A program made the translations under genes and the position numbers. The notes under the pieces were generated by a model. The model was given only the letters and a program-made list of their open reading frames with translations. It was not told the origin of the DNA and searched no databases. This document shows, in pieces, positions 1 through 5,398 of a DNA stretch of 7,083 nt; within the stretch, counting starts at the first letter, position 1, and the number at the start of each line of letters is the position of its first letter. This stretch comes from CAZOIA01 sp964579675. Lineage in GTDB: Bacteria; Planctomycetota; Phycisphaerae; UBA1845; PWPN01. Location of the stretch: contig CAZOIA010000258.1 of the NCBI GenBank assembly GCA_964579675.1, positions 1 through 7,083 of the forward strand. The letters run 5' to 3'.

Positions 1-53
1 TCGGAAACACCTGGGGGCGGCGCCTTCCAACAAGCCGCCCAAAGTGTCATGCA

Positions 54-239
54 CTCAGCGCCAACCCGCACGCGGGCAAGTTCCGGGCCGAGGCCAGCCT
101 GTACCTGTCGAACGCCTGCTACACCGGCTACAGCGACAAGACGTGGTATCTGCTCGCCGATCCGAACGACCTGCCGGTAATCGAGGCGGCGTTCCTGAAC
201 GGCCAGGAATCGCCGACGATCGAAACCGCCGAGGCGGAC
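54..239 (+). pseudogene. Fragment of a phage major capsid protein
   Basis: About 62 codons in one + frame read like the late part of a tailed-phage major capsid protein of the Mu gpT-like or protease-capsid fusion type. Recognisable pieces are HAGKFRAEASLYLSNA, then WYLLADPNDLPVIEAAFLNG, then the segment ending ETAEAD. In family members I recall, this is followed by a phenylalanine and roughly 40 more residues. Here the match stops at the EAD triplet near 239, and the frame hits a stop at 282-284 after unrelated residues. Upstream of about 54 the frame also stops resembling a capsid, so both sides appear broken. No start codon or ribosome site is visible and no other phage gene is in the window. 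I infer a decayed prophage remnant or recombination scar. Family assignment is from memory of the motif, not a search. Confidence 0.6.
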
Positions 240-249
240 TCCCAGCACG

Positions 250-408
250 CGGTATCTGATCCTGTACCTCGACAACCATGATCCGACAGAATCGGTGCTC
301 TGCGCCGGCTGGAATCCCGGTGGCGGAACGGAGTATTCGACCGAAAACTTCAACTGGGCTGGCGGCGGCGGCCTCGGCACCTTCAAATTCGACAAGCTCA
401 CGGCCTGA
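250..408 (+). pseudogene. C-terminal fragment of an unrecognised protein
   Basis: This + frame is shifted relative to the capsid fragment and is open from 199 to the TGA at 406-408. From about 250 it reads like real protein: a short hydrophobic strand (RYLILYLDNHD), then a Gly/Asn/Trp/Phe-rich stretch (AGWNPGGG, NFNWAGGGG) and a closing TFKFDKLTA. I do not recognise the family. The Gly-Asn-aromatic pattern would suit the end of a surface or beta-rich protein, but that is a guess. It does not continue the capsid sequence, so it is more likely the tail of another gene joined at about 240-250 than the same gene after a frameshift. No start signal is seen; it is probably non-functional. Confidence 0.4.
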
Positions 409-486
409 GGTTCGAGGATCGTCGCTGATCTTCGGCCATTATGGCTCGATCGCCGGATGAAAACACGCAACGCGGATCGGCGGGCA

Positions 487-825
487 TCAGAGGATCCACC
501 GGGTGATTTCGGACACGGCGGCGGCGATTAGGGCGAACAGGACGCCGCCGGCGGCGATCCACGGTCCAAGCCGTTGCCAGGGTGCCGGACGGCGGTCGAT
601 CAGCCGGGCCACAGCGCCTCCCACGACGGCTGCGGCCACCGCCGCCATCGTGAGCCGGCCGTACCAGCCCATCAGAACAACGTCCTCCGGTCTGTGCCAG
701 AAGACTTCCCGCGTTTGGGGAGCATAGAAGAAGCGCGGCAGGCCGAGCGCCGGCCACAATGCGTATAGCAATGCGAAAGCCAGCGGGACCGTCCAGGTCG
801 AGGCGGGCCAACGATGGTCTTGCAT
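487..825 (-). CDS. Small integral membrane protein (3 TM), second gene of pair
   Basis: This 112-residue protein starts MQDHRWPAST and is predominantly hydrophobic. Likely membrane segments lie at about residues 12-29, 50-74 and 86-106. A 20-residue polar, aromatic stretch between the first two segments contains PRFFYAPQTREVFWHRPED. An RLIDRRP loop follows the second segment and a short tail ends in TRWIL. The frame stays open further upstream, but the ATG at 825 is preferred: a GAGGAG Shine-Dalgarno sits six bases before it, and the upstream extension is arginine-rich sequence inside the neighbouring gene. The start overlaps the stop of the 825-1307 gene as TGATG, so the two are probably translated in a coupled way and may form one complex. 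I do not recognise a named family; function is unknown. Confidence 0.75.
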   Translation of the reverse strand: MQDHRWPASTWTVPLAFALLYALWPALGLPRFFYAPQTREVFWHRPEDVVLMGWYGRLTMAAVAAAVVGGAVARLIDRRPAPWQRLGPWIAAGGVLFALIAAAVSEITRWIL

Positions 826-1307
826 CAAACGCTCCTCACCATAACAACCCAAAGGCCGATCACGACGTTGACCGCTGCACAAATCACAAGAAGAAGCGTC
901 AGAATGCTCTGGCCGCGCCAGAAAGTGCGGTCGGCGGAGGCGATCTCTCCGGGCGCGGACCGGCACAGGTACCGCCAAAGGCCCCAGGCCAGCAACAACC
1001 CGATCGCCCCCCAGTGCTCCTTGATCTCAAAAAACCCGGTCAGCTCAGGCCGATTCGCATCCAGCCATGCCTCGCGGACGCCCACCTTGTAGGCGGGGTA
1101 GACGAGGGCACCGGTCACCATCGCCGCCACGTATGCCGGCCAGGTGATGGCTGCGTACCACCGGGCCCGGGCCCGACGGGCGGCGCCGCTGTTCCTACCG
1201 CCAAGCCAGACGAAGTACAAGACGTGAATCGAGATCGCCAGGGCAGCAAAACCAGTAACGGCGTGCAATAAGAGCATCGGGCGGGCAATCGTCCATTCCC
1301 AGGTCAT
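825..1307 (-). CDS. Integral membrane protein (4 TM) with conserved-looking histidines
   Basis: The 160-residue protein begins MTWEWTIARP. It has four likely membrane segments at about residues 11-35, 50-72, 98-114 and 134-157. Histidines sit in or beside segments: H15 (LLLHAVTGF), H28 (ISIHVLYF) and H98 (IKEHWGAIG). The loop before segment 3 carries YPAYKVGVREAWLDANRPELTGFFEIKEH split around acidic and aromatic residues. A small four-helix membrane protein with histidines near helix ends resembles haem- or metal-binding membrane subunits in general layout, but I cannot name a family, so cofactor binding is only a hypothesis. The start is supported by AGGAGG four bases upstream of the ATG. 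It is the first gene of a two-gene unit, joined to the next by TGATG. Confidence 0.78.
   Translation of the reverse strand: MTWEWTIARPMLLLHAVTGFAALAISIHVLYFVWLGGRNSGAARRARARWYAAITWPAYVAAMVTGALVYPAYKVGVREAWLDANRPELTGFFEIKEHWGAIGLLLAWGLWRYLCRSAPGEIASADRTFWRGQSILTLLLVICAAVNVVIGLWVVMVRSV
832..837 (-). promoter_or_regulatory. Ribosome binding site that fixes the start at 825
   Basis: On the - strand GAGGAG is followed by the six-base spacer CGTTTG and then ATG. It lies inside the end of the upstream membrane-protein gene and is the main reason for rejecting the 51-codon longer start. Confidence 0.7.
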
Positions 1308-1311
1308 AATG

Positions 1312-1317
1312 CCTCCT
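1312..1317 (-). promoter_or_regulatory. Shine-Dalgarno of the membrane-protein pair
   Basis: AGGAGG on the - strand is followed by CATT and the ATG at 1307. This is a strong consensus site with a short spacer. I could not find a convincing -35/-10 pair in the roughly 120 bases upstream. Confidence 0.65.
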
Positions 1318-1380
1318 AAACGGTACGCTTCTTGCGCTGCAATGCAAGTTGCCGCGGTCCTTTATTGCATGGCTCCACGT

Positions 1381-1407
1381 CCCAGACCCGAAACCCCGCG
1401 GTCTGGG
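1381..1407. repeat. Perfect 8-bp inverted repeat (hairpin)
   Basis: CCCAGACC at 1381-1388 pairs exactly with GGTCTGGG at 1400-1407 around an 11-base loop. It lies about 75-100 bases upstream of the membrane-pair start. No T-run follows on either strand, so a simple intrinsic terminator is unlikely. It could be a leader hairpin or an operator-like dyad. Confidence 0.5.
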
Positions 1408-1521
1408 TGATTTAGCCTAATGCCAACCCGGCGTAGCGTCCACCGCAGGCCGACTCCCTGCTCGCATTCAGAGCCATGACCTGAAATCCCCCCAATGGCT
1501 ATGCGCCGACTACGCTGCCAC

Positions 1522-1543
1522 GCTGTGTCTTACACAACACAGC
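1522..1543. repeat. 7-bp inverted repeat
   Basis: GCTGTGT at 1522-1528 pairs with ACACAGC at 1537-1543 around an eight-base loop. There is no T-tract. It could be a weak dyad or chance. Confidence 0.3.
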
Positions 1544-1600
1544 CCTGCTCTCCGGTTGCGCATGCTCCCACAACCGCATCGCTGAAAACGCGGGGACCGG

Positions 1601-1621
1601 GCTGATACAGTGTGGATCAGC
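1601..1621. repeat. 6-bp inverted repeat downstream of the EEP gene
   Basis: GCTGAT at 1601-1606 pairs with ATCAGC at 1616-1621 around nine bases. It sits about 120 bases past the EEP stop codon. It lacks a U-tract, so it is not a good terminator candidate. Confidence 0.25.
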
Positions 1622-1740
1622 GTTCGATCGTGACTTGCCGCCATGTGATGACTGCCCCAGTTTGCGAGCCGGTGCAAAGATGAGGCTCGGTGATCCTCTC
1701 CCCTCCGCTGGGCGTGTTCAGAGCTTCGGACCGTGATTCT

Positions 1741-4242
1741 TTAGTTCACACAACCGGGGTCCGCAGGTACGTTCGCTCCGCTCATGCAGCCCTGGAAGAT
1801 ACCGAAGTCATCTACATCCACATCACTGTCGCCGTCGAGGTTGGCATAGAAACAACTTGGGTCCGTGACCGGAACGGCCGACCCCGTGAGGCATGCCTGG
1901 AACTGGCCGAAGTCTGCCTGGTCCACGTCGCCGTCGATGTCGAAGTCGCCCGGTATGTCAGGGCCCGACACGGTGACCAGCACGGAATCGCTGTCCGAAT
2001 CGCTCATCGAGTCGGTGACAGTCAACGTGTAGACGGTCGTGATGGTCGGCGAGGCCGTCGGCTCAAGCAGTTGCGGGTTGTCCAGCCCTTCGGCCGGCGA
2101 CCATTCGATGACGTAGGGCGGCGTTCCTCCGCTCACCGCGCCTTCCAAAATCGTCGCGCCGCCCATGGTGATCTGCTTGTCCGGCCCCGCGCTGACGGTC
2201 AGCGGCGGCGGCGGCGCCTCGACCGCGCCGCCCATCAGGCTCACGTCGCTGATCGAACGCCACTTCTCGGTGTTATAGACGGTCCTGATCGAGAGGCGGT
2301 CGAAGCCTCCCGTGTAGAGCCGCGTCAGCGTGGCCGACCCGCTGGCCACCCTCAGGCCCTGCAACTGCACCGAGTTCGTCAGAACCGTCATCTTGAGATC
2401 GTTGTGACCGCCGCCGATCGTGACGCCCGTCACATCGTGCCAGTTCTTGCCGTCGAAGAATCGCGGATACGCGGCCGGCCCGTGCATCCCGGCCGTCAAC
2501 CCGAACGCCAGGATCGGCTGGATGTCACCGGCGTTACCCGCAGTTACGTGCACTTCGCCCATCGATAGCTCGAAGAGCACGTCCGAGTTGACGCGGTCGC
2601 TGGTATATTGCAGATACAGCTTGACCAGCAGTTCCAGCGGGTCGGCGTCGGTGGCCAGGACCTGGTCGCCTCCGGGGAGCACCGCGGTCAGCTCGGGAGC
2701 GAGCGGGTGGGAAATACCGGTTGGATCATTATCCACACTAACCTTGGCTGAGTTCGGCGGCGAGTACTCATCATAGTTTCCGACCCAGATTTCGTAGCGG
2801 AGGGCCCCGGTCATGCTCTCCCAGCGGCTGACGTAAGCGGGGTCGTCCCTCCCCTCGGCGTAGTCGTCCCAGTCCTCGTAGAAGCTGATGGGGGGCGCCG
2901 ACTCCACCGTCAGCGTCGCCGCGCTGCTCGTCTCCGTGCCGCAGTAGCCCGACACCACGCAACGGTAGTCAGCCTGGTCATTCGAATCGCAATTGGAAAT
3001 CTGCAAGTTGGCGGAATTCGCCCCGACAATCCGCCCGTCGTCGACCAGGGGGGCCCCGTCCTTTTGCCACTGGTAGTTAAGCGTCCCTGCACCTTCGGCA
3101 ACCACCGAAAAACTGGCGGTGCCACCCACACCGACGGTCTGGTCTGACGGGTGGGTCAGGATCGCCGTCGGGGTGAGGGTCAGGGTGGGGTCGTCGGAGG
3201 CCCGGCTGCAGTCGTCGTCGGTCACCACGCAGCGGTACCTGGCGACGTCCGAGCCTTCGACGTTGGAGATGGTCAGGGTCGGCGACGTCGCGCCGGAGAT
3301 TCTGCCTCCGTCGACCAAGCTCACCCGCTCCTGGTCCACCTGGTCCTTCTGCCACTGATAGCTCAGCGTCCCGCTGCCGCTGGCCGCCACCGAAAAGACC
3401 ACGGTGTCGCCCGGGCAGCGATCCTGCGGCTGCGGCTGCTGCGTGATCGTAGGCCCGGAAAGGGGTGACCACGGACACAGCACGCCAATGGTAGGGTTGT
3501 GGTCAGAAGCGTGGGTCTCATCCTCAAACTCTTCAGCAGCTTGCGCCGTCACTTCCGGCGAGATGTAGAACGTATCTATCAAGGACACTGGTATTGAAAG
3601 TACGATAAACATATCTTCAAGGTGCTGCCTCAGGGGCGTCATTGCGGGCTGATGCGCTATGGCATTGAAGTCTCCGCCAAGAATAACGGGCTCCTGCAGC
3701 GCCGTGTAGTCTTCTATAATACCCGTAATAGTCTCGATCTGTTCGGGGATTGCCCCCGACCCGGTATGCGTATCGAAGAAGTGCACTGTGGTACCCTGAA
3801 TGGACACAGTCACACGACACAGGGAGCGATTCCAACCGGTCCGGTATTTCTGGTTGCTGATAACGGAACCGGTGTTGTTCGCGAGATAAATGGCGTTGCC
3901 CCATTCCGCCGTCCCAGGGGGAACCGGGTCCTCCTGTCCAGAAGTGAAGTATCCGTAGGGATATCCCAGACGATCCTTCAACCACTGGAACTCGTCGATA
4001 TAATCGACTAAGGGATCAAATCGCATGACTTCCTGTAACATGAGAACATCCGGTTTGCCAGCGGCCTCGATCACCTGTGCGATCTTCTCCAGACCCTGCT
4101 CGGCGGGACCAAGATGTATGGCCGCCTGGATGTTGTAGGTCATCATGCTTAGCGAGCAGTAATTGAACTCGTCGGCGTGGGCCGCCCGTTGAACCCAGAT
4201 CATGCAAATGGAAAACGCAACCAGCAGGCTCTTGCTCTTCAT
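1741..4242 (-). CDS. Exported EEP-family phosphodiesterase/nuclease with Ig-like, PKD-like and dockerin-like modules
   Basis: This 833-residue protein starts with a Sec signal peptide (residues 1-23, probable cut after AHA). Residues 31-255 form an endonuclease/exonuclease/phosphatase (EEP, DNase I-like) domain with the active-site series intact: N37 (MTYNIQ), E71 (LQEV), N116 (GNAIYL), H159 (DTHTGSG), D191 and N193 (GGDFNA), D247 and H248 (SDHNP). It should cleave a phosphodiester outside the cytoplasm; the substrate could be DNA, RNA, a phospholipid or an inositol phosphate. Two Ig-like domains follow (about 264-358 and 359-447, each with YQWQKD and YRCVV), then an unassigned beta-rich region (452-672), a PKD/SprB-like domain (680-758) with an SDSDSDS run, and two dockerin-like calcium loops (766-777 and 801-812). 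The ATG at 4242 is chosen for its signal peptide and GGAGGAGG site; a 41-codon longer start lacks both. The EEP part is clearly less GC-rich than the Ig part. Confidence 0.88.
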   Translation of the reverse strand: MKSKSLLVAFSICMIWVQRAAHADEFNYCSLSMMTYNIQAAIHLGPAEQGLEKIAQVIEAAGKPDVLMLQEVMRFDPLVDYIDEFQWLKDRLGYPYGYFTSGQEDPVPPGTAEWGNAIYLANNTGSVISNQKYRTGWNRSLCRVTVSIQGTTVHFFDTHTGSGAIPEQIETITGIIEDYTALQEPVILGGDFNAIAHQPAMTPLRQHLEDMFIVLSIPVSLIDTFYISPEVTAQAAEEFEDETHASDHNPTIGVLCPWSPLSGPTITQQPQPQDRCPGDTVVFSVAASGSGTLSYQWQKDQVDQERVSLVDGGRISGATSPTLTISNVEGSDVARYRCVVTDDDCSRASDDPTLTLTPTAILTHPSDQTVGVGGTASFSVVAEGAGTLNYQWQKDGAPLVDDGRIVGANSANLQISNCDSNDQADYRCVVSGYCGTETSSAATLTVESAPPISFYEDWDDYAEGRDDPAYVSRWESMTGALRYEIWVGNYDEYSPPNSAKVSVDNDPTGISHPLAPELTAVLPGGDQVLATDADPLELLVKLYLQYTSDRVNSDVLFELSMGEVHVTAGNAGDIQPILAFGLTAGMHGPAAYPRFFDGKNWHDVTGVTIGGGHNDLKMTVLTNSVQLQGLRVASGSATLTRLYTGGFDRLSIRTVYNTEKWRSISDVSLMGGAVEAPPPPLTVSAGPDKQITMGGATILEGAVSGGTPPYVIEWSPAEGLDNPQLLEPTASPTITTVYTLTVTDSMSDSDSDSVLVTVSGPDIPGDFDIDGDVDQADFGQFQACLTGSAVPVTDPSCFYANLDGDSDVDVDDFGIFQGCMSGANVPADPGCVN

Positions 4243-4247
4243 CGGGA

Positions 4248-4255
4248 CCTCCTCC
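4248..4255 (-). promoter_or_regulatory. Strong Shine-Dalgarno of the EEP gene
   Basis: GGAGGAGG on the - strand is followed by TCCCG and the ATG at 4242. Together with the signal peptide that starts there, it decides against the in-frame ATG at 4365. Confidence 0.75.
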
Positions 4256-4269
4256 AAATCCCGGCCTTT

Positions 4270-4317
4270 GCCAAACGGCATTGCCCATTTGGCCTCGCCC
4301 GGCTTCAACCGCCGGGC
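4270..4317 (-). promoter_or_regulatory. Structured 5' leader of the EEP gene (two short hairpins)
   Basis: Two inverted repeats lie between the promoter and the ribosome site. GCCAAA at 4270-4275 pairs with TTTGGC at 4288-4293 over a 12-base loop. GCCCGG at 4297-4302 pairs with CCGGGC at 4312-4317 over a nine-base loop. In the expected transcript they would fill much of a leader of roughly 95 bases. They do not match a riboswitch class I know. They may be simple structure or a post-transcriptional control element. Confidence 0.3.
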
Positions 4318-4345
4318 CGTATGCACCTGTTCATCCCCGCTTTCC

Positions 4346-4374
4346 AGTCTACAGAAGCGCGGCAATTATGTCAA
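4346..4374 (-). promoter_or_regulatory. Sigma70-like promoter of the EEP gene
   Basis: On the - strand a perfect TTGACA -35 box (4374-4369) is separated by 17 bases from TAGACT (4351-4346), a four-of-six match to the -10 consensus. Transcription would start near 4338 and give a leader of roughly 95 bases before the ATG at 4242. The -35 box supplies the last two codons before the stop of the truncated transposase, and that stop (TAA, 4366-4368) lies in the promoter spacer. Confidence 0.6.
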
Positions 4375-5055
4375 CAGGAATACTGCGTCGCCACGGAAGT
4401 ACTTGCGGATGTCCAGGTCGCGGTAACGCGCGACCACCGGCTCCAGCATCGTATGCCACTCGTCGGCGCTGGCCACGTTGCCGTTCCGCGACAACGCCCG
4501 CTCCAGGTCGCCCAGGTGGTTGAAGCAGAAGCTCGGATGGTAGCAGGTGCATGCGAAGTGCCCGTTGTACGCCGAGCCTTCCTGCCGTCCGTAGGTCTCG
4601 CTGCCTGAGCTATCCAGGTCGAGGATCAACTTGTCCAGGGCGCGGCGTTCGCGAACGCGGTCAATCCACCTCCCCGGCAGGTCCATCAGCGCCTTCAGGT
4701 TCTTCCTGGTCGTCAGAATCTCCGTCTCGAAGCGACCCATCTGACTGGTTGATGCGGCTTGCCGATCCTTGACTCGACCGCCGACGACCTGACGCATCGC
4801 CGGATCAACCGCCAGCCGTTCGGCATCATTCGTGTCCTCGTAGCCCGCCAGCCGACTGTACACCCCTTGCCGCAACATGGCCATCAACTCGTGCTGTGTG
4901 TTCTTGCCTCGCCGCAAATCGCGAAGGATTCCGCCTGTCATCTGCATCAGATCCAGCGCTTCATCGAGTTCGCGATAGGCGACCAAGCCTGCATCACTCG
5001 TGACGGCAGCGCCATGGAACTCCAGTTTGACCCGGCTGTCAAAACCGACCCGCAA
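4366..5055 (-). pseudogene. IS1380-family transposase, truncated after about half its length
   Basis: The 229-residue product matches the N-terminal half of IS1380-family transposases. It has RVGFDSRVKLEFHG at the start, then TSDAGLVAYRELDEAL, GYEDTNDAERL (71-81), SQMGRFET, LDLDSS (145-150, with the presumed first catalytic aspartate), YNGH (163-166), CYHPSFCFNHLGDLE and KYFRGDA (218-224, a likely second acidic residue). Full-length members are typically more than 400 residues. Here family resemblance ends at residue 224, near base 4384, and is followed by VFLLT and a stop derived from the neighbouring promoter. The C-terminal half, including any remaining catalytic acid, is missing, so it should be inactive. 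The start shown is TTG with AAGGAGG two bases before it, an unusually tight spacing. The frame is open further upstream without a better start. Confidence 0.85.
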
Positions 5056-5134
5056 CGCCTCCTTGCGTACTTCACCCCTCGGATTCTCCAGATTTGAGCG
5101 GCCTGAGGTTCGTATTCGCCTGTATTCATAGGGG
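4384..5134 (-). mobile_element. Remnant of an IS1380-family insertion sequence
   Basis: This covers the transposase remnant plus its 5' flank. The left edge is where transposase similarity stops, beside the EEP promoter. The right edge is a guess from the repeat-rich block starting CCCCTATGAATACAGGCG on the - strand (5134-5117), which looks like an IS end. The opposite inverted repeat and target duplication are absent, as expected if a deletion removed the distal half. Confidence 0.5.
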
Positions 5135-5140
5135 AATACG
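5111..5140. repeat. Inverted repeat at the presumed IS1380 end
   Basis: CGTATTC at 5111-5117 pairs with GAATACG at 5134-5140 over 16 bases. A further GTATTC copy lies in the loop at 5122-5127. The cluster sits about 60-85 bases before the transposase start, as expected for the terminal region of the element. The exact terminus cannot be set from one end alone. Confidence 0.4.
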
Positions 5141-5165
5141 TGACCTCATTATGCACCGCCGAAAG

Positions 5166-5191
5166 TGTCATCTGGGGAATCCGGGATGACA
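5166..5191. repeat. 7-bp inverted repeat
   Basis: TGTCATC at 5166-5172 pairs exactly with GATGACA at 5185-5191 around a 12-base loop. It could be an end of another small element or a protein-binding dyad. No partner copy is seen in the window. Confidence 0.35.
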
Positions 5192-5273
5192 GAATCGGCG
5201 GGGTTCCCAGAAAGCCGTGGCCTCGTTTTTCCCGGGATGGCCTGACGCGCCCCGCGAACAAGTGCCAATGCGG

Positions 5274-5316
5274 GAAAGTGAAAAAAGGCCTGCTGCGGCG
5301 TGCCTTTTCCACTTTC
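5274..5316 (-). terminator. Hairpin terminator of the transporter operon (possibly bidirectional)
   Basis: GAAAGTG (5274-5280) pairs with CACTTTC (5310-5316). After a small 2:1 internal loop, AAAAGGC (5283-5289) pairs with GCCTTTT (5302-5308), closing a 12-base loop. Read on the - strand, 83 bases past the ATPase stop, the inner stem runs into six T residues (5286-5281) that are themselves partly paired. The A-tract on the other side would let it work in both directions. No other terminator is visible after the operon. Confidence 0.5.
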
Positions 5317-5398
5317 GCACCCTTTGGGCCGGGGCTTGGCGGAGGCAGCATAGGGCTTCCTCCGGCCCGCCGCCTGGACTGTCACGCACCCCTCGCAT

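Larger units (their letters stand above)
1308..1740. other. Gene-free stretch between the membrane pair and the EEP gene
   Basis: I see no coding region, tRNA or transposon end in these 433 bases. The left side is the upstream region of the membrane pair, and the right side is the 3' flank of the EEP gene, whose TAA is at 1741-1743. The stretch contains three short perfect inverted repeats, listed separately, none followed by a T-run. No clear intrinsic terminator for the EEP gene is visible. Confidence 0.6.
5141..5398. other. Gene-free stretch between the transporter operon and the IS remnant
   Basis: These 258 bases, and the 343 bases from 5056 to 5398 as a whole, hold no convincing gene. 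Several frames are open on both strands, but they are arginine-, proline- and glycine-rich shadows with no plausible start signal. The content is a 7-bp inverted repeat at 5166-5191 and a strong hairpin at 5274-5316, listed separately. Confidence 0.55.

Noticed and set aside
398..430. GGTTCGAGGATC resembles a tRNA T-arm
   Set aside because: No matching acceptor stem, anticodon arm or D-arm can be built around it, and it follows the end of a reading frame.
759..1271. 170-codon open frame on the + strand
   Set aside because: It is antisense to the membrane pair. The composition is Pro/Gly/Arg/Gln-rich with no start signal, while the opposite strand encodes clean membrane segments with good ribosome sites.
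1690..2568. 292-codon open frame on the + strand
   Set aside because: It is antisense to the EEP gene, is rich in Arg, His and Val, and shows no recognisable domain. It is a high-GC shadow.
4243..4365. Longer EEP start at the ATG at 4365, adding 41 residues
   Set aside because: The extension is charged, would bury the signal peptide, and would begin upstream of the expected transcript start. The ATG at 4242 has a perfect ribosome site and an N-terminal signal peptide.
41..5171. The 10-mer AAAGTGTCAT occurs at 41-50 and again at 5162-5171, suggesting shared element ends
   Set aside because: Many 10-base repeats are expected by chance in 7 kb, and the flanking bases diverge immediately.
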